Assembly: GCA_916610825.1 (NCBI GenBank)
Contig: OU744446.1
Location: 7,776,309-7,840,308, forward strand
Direction: 5' to 3'
From: Haliclystus octoradiatus
Lineage: Eukaryota; Cnidaria; Staurozoa; Stauromedusae; Haliclystidae
Length of the DNA stretch: 64,000 bases
Within the stretch, counting starts at the first letter, position 1; each line of letters starts with the position of its first letter. Below the pieces are notes generated by a model. The model worked only from the letters and a program-made list of their open reading frames with translations. It was not told where the DNA came from and ran no database searches. Below are positions 56,201-64,000 of the stretch, one piece after another. A program made the position numbers and the translations under genes.

Positions 56201-59200
56201 GCTGATTTCTATTTTCCATCATCCATACAAACTCTCATATCCCGACCTTGCCTATTATTCTGCTTTTCATCTTCCCCAGAAGCAGAATAATAAGCAGGGT
56301 TCGACAAAAGGTTCAGCCTTCTGGAATCCTAGAGGCATTTCAGTATTTTCTTCTGAATTTTTAGTTGATGTTTGACCAATAAATTGGTAAGAATGTCAAT
56401 TTTCTTCTGAATTTGCTCTAACCTTCCAGAATCTAGGATTCCAGGATTCGTACTTTTGTCGGACCCTGATAATAAGCAAATTTAACTGTATACATATCAG
56501 ATGAAATATCAGATTAATTCAAGTTTGAAAGATTTCGAGGTTCGAATATCAATATTACTCTTAATAGACTGATACATACTTATTGATACTGAACTGAATA
56601 ACTTTGATTTATGAAACATTGGCAATCAACTAGAATTACTTATTAATTGACTATCATGTTATTGAGAATACAGTTTGCAATCAATTACTGACTCATGCAT
56701 AAAATGCATACCATCTTCTTCAGCAGTATTTGTAAGAGTCTGTTGCACCTCTGTTGTATCCCAAGAATCATCATCTAAATCAATCGATCACAATGTATGA
56801 ATACATGCACATAAGATTCAAGTTAAATTGAAGTTAGGCTTGACAGTTAGATGGAAATTATGTTCCTCTCTTAGTGCAACAAACAAAACAATATGCTTCC
56901 AGGATAACAATAACATTAAAGGGGAAACTTAATTTTGAATCAAGCTTAGCGTATTTTAACAAATAATGACAGTCATGGTTTCACGCACAGACACAATACG
57001 AATACAGTGTAACCCGCTTAAGTGCAAGTAAGAATTGCCAACGATTTCAGTTGCATTTATCCAAATTTTCACCTATCCGAAATTGCTTAGCAAACATTTA
57101 ACCAGAAAATAATTTATAGGTTTTCAGATTCAGGTTGCAGATAAGCGGGAATTTCACTTATCCGAATTCCACCTAAGCGGGTTACACTGTATCTGCAATG
57201 TAAACACGAACATTAAGTCTAAATGTGTAGAGACCATCAGTCATTCTTCCCTTGAATCTCTGTAAAAATGATACTCTGGAACAATGAGTATACTGTATAT
57301 GATCCATACATTATATCTTGCAAACGCAGTTGAAATGAAAATCAACTTATTATTTTTATCCTTGGTGGTTTATATTGACGTTAGCAGTTTGATACATAAA
57401 AATGCAGCTTTGCTCTGACATAATTATAATTCAAAATAACAAGGAGTTTTACTGTACCTAAACATGACACTGTGATATTTGGTATTGTCAGACCGCTTGC
57501 TACACAAAAATGGTCAGCTTAAAGTTAAGATTCAAATAACTTAATGTGCTAAATCTTTTTAAAAAACACCAATACTGTAAATGAGGCCAAGGTCGTAAGA
57601 GAGCTCTCTATTGATTACTCTCATGAATATATAAATATCATAATTTGCAGACTTTGCATGTAAACACACCTGACGGGCATTTGAATGGTTCTGAGAAATT
57701 ATTTCTTTCTTGTGTCCGATCGCCGAATCTACCTCTTCCAGTACCACGAGTTCTGCCGCGGCTAGATCTTCCACGTGACCTGCGAGAAGCACAATAATAA
57801 GAATAATTTAGAGCTGAGAAGCAAGCTGGTCGTGTTGTCACAAAGTGAGGGAGCCTGGCTCCCACAGCACAAACACAAATTCAGAATGTTTTTAATTATC
57901 AATATTGTTTTCACATTTAAAATTATGATTTTTCAATGTCATACTTTCTATGGATTCGAAATTCATGCCATGGCAACAAATTTCAGAAAATATGAAGTAT
58001 TTTGAATACAATCTGGGAATGAAATAATTGGAATATTTAAACTTATGTAACACCCTAAAGCTGATGTTTGATAACACAGCACAATTATGACGTAATTTCA
58101 AAAGTTATACAAATCCTGGTTGACATTGCAATTGACTTTGTTGTAGCAGGTCACCGATATGACTACACAATATTTATACAGACATAAAACTGAGATAGAA
58201 AACTTCTCAAAATTGGATTGAAGAAATACACCGCAAACGGCATGCAAACTGCCTGGCACCCTATTGTAGCCTAAATCTTCACAAAAAAGGAAGTACTAGT
58301 TAGATTCAACCCAAGTCCACTTTAAGAGAGAAGAAAAAGCATTGTCTATAAAAAAATTTCTGCTAGCAAATTTCAAAATAAAATGAACAGAGCTTACTGG
58401 TATAGTTTAGTTTGATAAAATACAGAATATCTATTACTTTGGTCATCTGTGTCTACCTAAATATAATAATATTGTGAACACAAACATGCAATGCTTTATT
58501 TTTGTTTCGTTTAACTAACCAATTTCCATATATATTTGGAATTTGTTAAATTCTGAGCAAAGCACTTTCATCATTCCACTATTGAAATACAAATGTGATA
58601 AATTTCTAAGCAAAACTAAAATTTGTATGATCTACACAGATTGTACTACACTGTGCCAGTCTGGTACAACCTCATGTGACCTTACATTTACAAAGCAGCC
58701 ACTTGAGCTTGGAAGATTGCAATCGATAATTTACCGTGTTGAGCCACCTCTGCCACCTCTCCTACTGCCACCAGTATCACCACGGAAGCCTCCTCTTCCT
58801 CTTCCCCGCCCTCTGCCATTGTAAGAATCATTGTTTTGATCTGCACCAAAACCAAAGCTATCGTTATTCTTCTTTCCAATGTGACCTAGAAAAAGAAGTT
58901 CACCAGATTGCAGTTTCAATCGATAACTAAATCTTACATGTGACACAGAGATTTACTGTTCAAAGCAAACAATTTTTACTTGGCAATGAGACAAAATGCA
59001 TTTTTATGTGGATGAGAAGTCAAGCAAAAGTAAACTTTTAGAAAGCTTCATCATTGCTGTGTTGATTGAAGATCTTGAAAATTGTGCAACGGTCAATGTT
59101 TTTGATTGAAACACAATCTGCTAATTTACCTTGTTTTCCCTTTGATTGTCGATTGAACTTTGATGCTGGTTTCATATCAAATTCATCAAGTTGATCGCCA

Positions 59201-62200
59201 TAATGTCTTCCACTATCTGGTGCCTGTTCATCCGCTAAACCGCTACCAGAACGCTTCTTTTTAGTTGATGTTTTCCATTCAGACTAAACGAAGATAACAT
59301 TATATTTCAATCACTTTGAATGTTCAGATGAATAGAAAAGTATAATGCACCAACAGGATTCCCACAAATATTAATAACTCAAGTAGCTTCCTAAGTAATT
59401 ACGATGATAAATTAAGAACTAAGATAGTGCAGAGCATTACTAAGAACTTTGAAAATTCGAAAGAAACTTTGAACTTTGTTATTTTTGGACCACCCTATAG
59501 AAGATGTTGTCCCATACAATAATACAATCATGTATGTATAGCCTCTGTCTAATATTTTACCTCAACAGCATCATACATCCCATCTAAAAGATTTTGAATA
59601 GCCAGATGAGCATCATAATTACAGTCATGTAACGCAACAGATACTGTATCCAATGGTTTGCCAGTCACCTCAGCTACCTTTGAAAGCAATTGAAAGTAAT
59701 TCAATAAATTTCATTATGAAACAACTATATTTTGGTCAGGGTCTTGGTAAAGCAGGGATCCTGGACTCAAGTTCTGAGATTCAAAACAAGGGTCAACGAA
59801 AGTTGATCTAGATTCCAGCGTTTGTAGACTACGTTCAACTTCGTGTAGAATTTCTAAAGAAAGTTTGTTTTAGAAATACATTTCTGACACTAAAGCAATT
59901 TTCATTGTTATTGGAAAACTATTAATTGACTTAATACTTGTTGGAAGCAGTGTTGGTAAGATGTGTTTCGCCTTAGGAAGCTCGAATTTGAATATTTAGT
60001 GTATTATGGAATTGTTATTATCATTATCTTAATTTTTTAATATAACACAGCTGTAAGGTGTCTTTGTTGTCACTATGCCCAAATATGACTCTGTATTGTA
60101 TGATGAGCATCGTTTGTTACTTACCTCTGATATGATTGGCTGCAAACTCTTATCGTCATGCCCAGGTAATTGAGAAAGCTTTGCTTGGCGAATTTGCTCA
60201 GCAGTAGCTTGAAGCTGATAAAATAAAAGTTGATAATAAAATAATAATATAAACATTTCAGAGCAATTTTCAGATAAATTGTTAATTCTTTTCCGAGTTT
60301 GATAATAATATCAATATAGTATAATTCTTGACATATAAACAAAAATGAAATTCCATATTTGCAGGACTTTAGAACCTACAGTGGATGCTAAAAATAGAAG
60401 ATTACTGAACTGTAACAGAGGCATTCATTTTCCTTGCCAATGTTCAAGTTAAGTGACTTCCAACAACATAAAAGTTAGACCATTTAAGATCAGCCTAGAC
60501 ATCAATTGTGTGTATAATAAAGGTAAAAATGACAAAAGGATGTTTAAGAAAATTTATTGTAGGCCTAAATAAAATATCAAATTTTCCAATTATCATAATA
60601 ATTAATAATACCATGAGATGTTGCCTTGCAGGTCAAGGCTTATACCTCAAACTTTTTTGTTATATTATTAGAATTACAGTGTAACCCGCTGATGTGAAAT
60701 TCCCGCTTATCTGCAACCTGGCTTTGAAACATGATAAACAATTTTCTGGTCAAGTCCTTGGTAAACAATTTCGGATAATTGCAAATTCGGATAAATGCAA
60801 TGAAAACCGTTGGGAATTTTGACTTTCACTTAAACGGGTTACACTGTAGTAGCCTATTATACAAGATAATATAAGCAAACTAGCAATTGGTGTAGGTCAA
60901 GCATGTAAAATATAATTCCTTACAATTAATAAGAAAACATTAACAGATCATCAAAACAAACATGTCTGGTCCCACACGAATATTGTCGGCTAGAACTTGA
61001 CATTTTTATGCTGCTTAACATGGGTTGCTTCGGTATATCGACAACAACTTTAGGTGCTAGTTCCCCTATAGATATAAGTAAATAGCTAGAAGGAAGCAGG
61101 TATTCCTTACACGGTCACATGGAAGGCATGATAGCTTATTGTGTGAAAAAGAAATTGCCCAGTCTTTTAAGAAGACTTGAAACTTGGTCAACGGAATTCA
61201 TTTCTTTTTCTTACATTCAAATGGATATATTATTGATTTGCTTGCATTATATTGTAATGCTTTTAACACTTATGTTGTTAAACCGTTTGACACCACCTGC
61301 CAACCACAGTCCAACTGGTTTTGATGTGGTGTTTTGATAAATATTGATGACATTTTACTTTCATTTTGAGGCACTGTTTATTTTATTTAGAAGCTCAAAT
61401 TTTAACACAAACTTCATTGCAATGTTATCTTTCTGTAGATTATTCTATTTTTCACATTTATATTTATAATGAAGTCATTTTGGTAGGATAGCATGTGTGT
61501 GAATTATTGCCAAACAACACGAAACATTGCATAGAATTAGACCTAATATGAAAATTTTTCAATGGTTTATAAATGTAAACGGGTGACCATTTTTATATTC
61601 TTGCCAATGATACATTACTTGATTGGTTTGATGATATATAGAGCTTTGCCAATAGCAAAAATGAACTAATTGAGATTTAAATTATAAACCTGCTATTGTT
61701 ATCTGGCCTTGTCCATTTATATCACCAAAAAATCCAATGCTTGGTCGTAAAAGGTATATTTAACTTGAACATTGATCAATGTTCTGCGGCGTTGAAAAAT
61801 GAAGCATAACATGACATTCTCAGCTTCTAAAATCGTCCTTGATAACCATATCCTTCCAAAAAAATATAAAAGAAAAGCCAATTGCATTGTTGATTCGACT
61901 CATGAACTTTAAAATTGTTTCTTGGAACAATTTGTTACAGTTTTCTTATTGTCAACCATCCTCAAACATAAGAATTCAAATATTAAAAATAGTCTGAAAT
62001 CTAGAATATTTTGATAAACTTCAATTGATTCCAATGGCAAAAAGCAATAATTAGAGTTTCAAAAGGCTCAGAATAGTCTGAAATCCGCCAAAAGTCTGAA
62101 AATTCTCATGTCTGCATCCTTCGCATTGCCATCCTGTTTTTGATTTCTGTCTTGACAAAATTTGAAACTTCCATAACTTAGTCAAATCATGATGGAGTCA

Positions 62201-62593
62201 GGTGAAGGAAGTTCCCCTGAATAGCTGAAGTTCTATTGGTTAAGACAGACAACACATTATAGCATGGTAGTGGCAATACTATAACCTATTGCTGGTTTTG
62301 AAGCCCTTCAAACCAGAGTCATATCATATATTTAATAAGAGTTGGGACACATATTTTTTGGGGCTCGAAAATCGACATTTTTTGTGAAACTTTTTCGAAT
62401 TCATGATATTATTTTCATCAGCTTGAATACTTGAAACAATAATTTTGGGTGTCTTTTTTATATAATTTACCTGGGCTATAGAGTTGGCCATTGTTTGTTT
62501 ATGTGTTGTTTTTGCTTTCGAGTTTGCCACTTGAGAAGAAATAGCTGCATTGCTATTTGATTCACCAGTTCCGGTACTAGTGTTCCCTCTCAT
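40307..62593 (-). CDS. UBAP2L: UBAP2/UBAP2L (lingerer) family protein, complete 25-exon CDS
   Basis: Exons on the minus strand in order: 62471-62593, 60125-60214, 59561-59677, 59130-59283, 58735-58885, 57670-57779, 56712-56774, 56045-56100, 55145-55239, 53979-54207, 52294-52356, 51288-51341, 50775-50827, 49414-49618, 48419-48565, 47755-47980, 47291-47376, 46726-46785, 46182-46263, 44968-45027, 44141-44292, 43563-43641, 42795-42890, 41199-41257, 40307-40585. All have AG/GT borders and compatible phases and sum to 2889 nt (962 aa). The start ATG at 62593 follows in-frame stops. Domains: UBA (about 43-110), RGG/RG-rich (about 150-240), LGGLEFGG motif, then Pro/Ser/Gln/Tyr-rich tail ending SYWSGSS. 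The family binds RNA and ubiquitin and helps nucleate stress granules; human members are about 1100 aa. Confidence 0.93.
41479..41637. mobile_element. hAT-type MITE, CAGGGTC family, eroded copy
   Basis: Contains CTGTCCGACAAAAGATTTAG at the left and a right end of the form CCTACTTTTTTTGAGCCCTG. The interior matches the 54608 and 56295 copies. Ends are mutated and no target duplication can be called. Lies in a UBAP2-type intron. Confidence 0.65.
42553..42716. mobile_element. hAT-type MITE, CAGGGTC family, eroded reverse copy
   Basis: The right end TTGCCAGACCCTG is well preserved; the left end is degraded. The interior (AATTCGGAAGAAA, AATGTTGAAAT) is related to the other copies in reverse complement. 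Confidence 0.5.
45366..45468. mobile_element. TA-flanked mariner-type MITE
   Basis: CAGTGAAACCTGTATATAAC at the left and the complementary AACAGGTTTGACTG at the right, flanked by TA on both sides. Relatives with partial ends lie near 49670-49842, 44600-44660 and 51508. Confidence 0.75.
46182..48565 (-). CDS. UBAP2L: Exons 15 to 19, Ser/Pro-rich middle
   Basis: 48419-48565, 47755-47980, 47291-47376, 46726-46785 and 46182-46263. Low-complexity Ser/Asn/Gln-rich sequence leads into the family block VYPNVQPGILPGYQ, MAYDEMLVHGMPM and SPYYDLMYAPQNPS. These correspond to the PPGVPPLL, YGYDDLQML and LDYYSIPF region of vertebrate UBAP2L. Confidence 0.85.
50225..50272 (+). ncRNA. Hammerhead-like relic
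   Basis: CCGT/ATGG stem I (one wobble pair), core box CTGGAGG (mutated from CTGANGA), stem II CGC/GCG with a long loop, GAAA, short stem III and GTA triplet. The layout matches the ribozymes at 36620 and 28037, but the core changes should abolish activity. It is a relative of the arm at 2371-2450. Confidence 0.4.
51288..52356 (-). CDS. UBAP2L: Exons 11 and 12 with the conserved LGGLEFGG motif
   Basis: Exon 52294-52356 encodes SNEPVQMPQGLFDDITEVNH plus Q. Exon 51288-51341 encodes LGGLEFGGEGSLSPVLLK. This corresponds to the short conserved block of UBAP2/UBAP2L that reads LxFGALxFGSE in vertebrates, preceded by a Lys-rich stretch (end of exon 10, KSQKQKKPKPR). Confidence 0.85.
51869..52121. 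mobile_element. hAT-type MITE, CAGAGCC family
   Basis: Inverted ends of about 32 bp beginning CAGAGCCATCTATTTACAAG. Perfect 8-bp duplications ATCCAAAC flank it (51861-51868 and 52122-52129). The open frames across it on both strands (51835-52127) are read through the inverted repeat and are not genes. One related end occurs near 62311-62350. Confidence 0.85.
52387..53040 (+). mobile_element. 3' fragment of a second Penelope-like element
   Basis: The 52387-52845 frame encodes the C-terminal GIY-YIG nuclease: VVYSFQCDSCEANYVGYTCQ followed by HLHQRIDEHK, with a Cys pair in CDSC. The preceding residues (IGKNLRPVFTSRKI) fit the linker of Poseidon-type elements, and the reverse transcriptase is missing. 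It differs from the 34109 element, so a second family is present. Lies antisense in an intron of the UBAP2-type gene. Confidence 0.85.
52977..53020 (+). ncRNA. Possible hammerhead-like motif downstream of the GIY-YIG fragment
   Basis: CTGAAGA is followed by a perfect five-pair stem GACAT/ATGTC and GAAA, with GTC about 11 nt later. One extra base sits at the stem base, and I could not form stem I or stem III convincingly. Position in a Penelope-like 3' region makes it plausible. Confidence 0.3.
53041..53978. other. Intron sequence, nothing recognised
   Basis: Between the Penelope fragment and exon 10 of the UBAP2-type gene. No motif-bearing frame or structured repeat noticed. Confidence 0.4.
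54608..54782. mobile_element. hAT-type MITE, CAGGGTC family
   Basis: Begins CAGGGTCCGACAATAGG and ends CTTTTGTTAGACCTTG. Perfect 8-bp duplication CCTTGGTA (54600-54607 and 54783-54790). Lies in a UBAP2-type intron. Confidence 0.9.
56295..56468. mobile_element. hAT-type MITE, CAGGGTC family
   Basis: Begins CAGGGTTCGACAAAAGG and ends CTTTTGTCGGACCCTG. Perfect 8-bp duplication ATAATAAG (56287-56294 and 56469-56476). It is the least diverged copy in the window. Subterminal TTCTTCTGAATTTGCTCTAA is shared with other copies. Confidence 0.92.
57005..57189. mobile_element. TA-flanked mariner-type MITE, CAGTGTAACCCGC family
   Basis: CAGTGTAACCCGCTTA at the left and TAAGCGGGTTACACTG at the right are perfect inverted repeats, with TA on each side. 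No ORF. A second copy is at 60677-60846. Confidence 0.88.
57670..58885 (-). CDS. UBAP2L: RGG/RG-rich exons 5 and 6
   Basis: Exon 58735-58885 encodes GRGRGRGGFRGDTGGSRRGG. Exon 57670-57779 encodes SRGRSSRGRTRGTGRGRFGD. Together they form the RGG box expected after the UBA, a likely arginine-methylation and RNA-binding region. The two exons are joined through a split Arg codon. Confidence 0.9.
59561..60214 (-). CDS. UBAP2L: UBA-domain exons 2 and 3
   Basis: Exon 60125-60214 encodes LQATAEQIRQAKLSQL and continues to SLQPIISE. Exon 59561-59677 encodes VAEVTGKPLDTVSVALHDCN and then DAHLAIQNLLDGMYDAVE. The ATAEQIR entry and the VALHDCN-(x)n-AIxxLLDG helix pair are signatures of the UBAP2/UBAP2L UBA. 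Confidence 0.92.
60677..60846. mobile_element. TA-flanked mariner-type MITE, CAGTGTAACCCGC family
   Basis: CAGTGTAACCCGCTGA at the left and ACGGGTTACACTG at the right, flanked by TA. The interior shares CCCGCTTATCTGCAACCTG with the 57005 copy in reverse complement, so the two lie in opposite orientations. Confidence 0.85.
60849..62470. other. First intron of the UBAP2-type gene
   Basis: Separates the N-terminal exon from the UBA exons. The open frame at 61119-61337 has no recognisable motif. A single hAT-like end (GAGTTGGGACACA) lies at about 62339-62352 next to exon 1. Confidence 0.5.
62471..62593 (-). CDS. UBAP2L: First coding exon of the UBAP2-type gene
   Basis: Encodes MRGNTSTGTGESNSNAAISS and ends MANSIAQ at a CAG|GTAAAT donor. 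In-frame TGA and TAG lie within 39 nt upstream of the ATG. The Ser/Asn/Gln-rich N-terminus before the UBA fits the family. Confidence 0.8.
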
Positions 62594-64000
62594 AGTGAGT
62601 AAAATATATACCCTTCTCTATGTACATCAACTAATTAGACAACCATATCTATTTACAAAGCTGAAAATAAGAAAAATACAAAACAAATCTTACTATCTGA
62701 TGTACAAAATATTTCAAGTACAGTAACTTGTTTAGTTAAGATTGGTATGTTTAATAGCGATGTGCAATTTACTGCATAAGATTGGTATGTTTTGAAGATG
62801 CTTGAAAACTGATCAGTAACTTGTTTACTTTGAGCCTACAAAATTCAGAAGATCATGTTGAAATGCCTCTAGGATTCCAGAAGGTTGAACCTTTTGTCGG
62901 ACACTGCCGAGGTCTTCCAATAAAAAGAAACTTCTTGAACTAAACATCGTTTTGTTAATAGTTGCCATAAATGAGATATTTATTGGATAGGTATAGACAA
63001 AATTCTGACCCTGTGTTTTTTCACAAGTAACCTTTCATTTAATTTAAGCATAGCGGTTTGTCACAATTTTGGAGCCATTCTTTATGGGATTTCAACTTTC
63101 ATGCACTATCTTTCTATCAATCAGGTCATGGGAAATATTTGTGATATTTTAGAACTTAATTTCCTACATATTGAATATAATTATCCTTGCCAGGGTTAGG
63201 CTACCCAGACATCTGTAGGCTACTCAGTTGATGTTCCAATATTCAACCCAATCCTCTGAATAATTATATTCGCCATAAAATAGATATGCTCGGGATATTA
63301 TTATATCCATAGCGAACCTTTTAAAGACTTAAAACTAGTAGGCCTATAAACACATCAAAAGAGATTCTTTTTATCAAATATCTTTTTTGCCTTGTCACAA
63401 TTAAATTTCGAGAACAGGCAGTGAAAGAGCTGGATCTGAATCAAATTATTCACATCATAATTCTTATTTTACTATTCGGGACATTCTTTATTCAAGGGTA
63501 AGGTATCTAATTAGTTCTGCAGATCAATGCAACCAGATTGGAAGAGATGTCTGGATGCAACTTTTCTGCAATAAGAAAAGTGGACTTAATTCTCTTCTTG
63601 TGCAAAATGAAAGGAATTAACAAATTTTTCAATCAAATAAATCAAACATGACCTTGATAATCTACCAATAAATATCAGTGAAGTTTAAATAGAAGTATCA
63701 TTGTTTACCAAGTTTTGGTGGGCAGGCATACAAAATATAACTGTCCTCATTGTGCATGGCTGCACGTTCAAATAAAAACAATTTAAACTAAGTTTAAACA
63801 TGATTGTATGAGTAGACCTGGAGTAGAGATGTGTACTCATGTATTTTTAGCAGACAGACAAAGACATAAGATACGTTCTATCAACAAATTTTAACGAGTT
63901 AGTCTCTTCACATTGTCTGTCTATAGAAATCTTAACATAAATATTTTGATGTATCATCCATTGGTAGAAATATCCTCAACGGCCTTTAGTGTTCATTGTT
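62594..64000. other. Upstream region of the UBAP2-type gene
   Basis: Should contain the 5' UTR and promoter (transcription runs leftwards), but no TATA box or further exon is evident. A partial CAGGGTC-family MITE end lies at about 62840-62907 (ending CTTTTGTCGGACACTG). The remainder is AT-rich and unannotated. Confidence 0.45.

Noticed and set aside
57559..58946. Alternative frames overlapping the RGG exons on both strands
   Set aside because: Shadows of GC-richer RGG coding sequence; only the phased minus-strand reading is consistent with the gene.

Overview
The window looks like AT-rich nuclear DNA of an invertebrate animal. Split genes with GT-AG introns, metazoan gene families, L2/CR1-like LINEs, Penelope-like retroelements, many miniature inverted-repeat transposons and long (TTA)n microsatellites all point that way. 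The mix and the intron sizes would fit a tunicate or another invertebrate deuterostome, but the species cannot be fixed from sequence alone. There is no bacterial or organellar signature. All gene models below were built by hand from splice sites, codon phase and recognised protein motifs.

Four host genes are visible. (1) At the left, on the minus strand, are three exons of an hnRNP K-like RNA-binding protein (3636-8490) that split the first KH domain; the gene runs out of the window. (2) On the plus strand, 16015-21144 is a small ARID3/Bright/dead-ringer-type DNA-binding protein (copy A, 269 aa). A near-identical extra copy of its last coding exon follows at 21770-22283. (3) On the plus strand, 29378-39212 is a second paralogue (copy B, 264 aa) with the same exon lengths and phases (73, 95 and 89 nt for the internal ARID exons), and a possible TATA promoter and 5' UTR exons near 28470-28700. 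(4) On the minus strand, 40307-62593 is a 25-exon gene for a UBAP2/UBAP2L (lingerer) protein. Every junction phase matches and the sum is 2889 nt (962 aa plus stop), with a UBA domain, an RGG-rich region, the conserved LGGLEFGG-type motif and a low-complexity C-terminus.

The rest is mostly mobile DNA. L2/CR1-like LINE remnants lie at 19390-20305, 22653-25300 and 29510-30896. A Penelope-like element (34109-36705) has a long open reading frame (reverse transcriptase plus GIY-YIG endonuclease) and about 0.48 kb inverted terminal arms; each arm carries a foldable hammerhead ribozyme. A 3' Penelope fragment sits at 52387-53040. Three hAT-type nonautonomous families are defined by perfect or near-perfect 8-bp target duplications: a 175-bp family with ends CAGGGTCCGACAAAAG, a 1.57-kb element at 25988-27561 and a 253-bp element at 51869-52121. 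TA-flanked mariner-type MITEs occur in UBAP2-type introns, and several other foldback elements are scattered throughout.

The most interesting observations are the two ARID3-like paralogues, the tandem duplication of one terminal coding exon, the (TTA)n expansion just upstream of the same ARID exon in both paralogues (about 240 and 910 bp), and a dispersed set of hammerhead ribozymes in several stages of decay.
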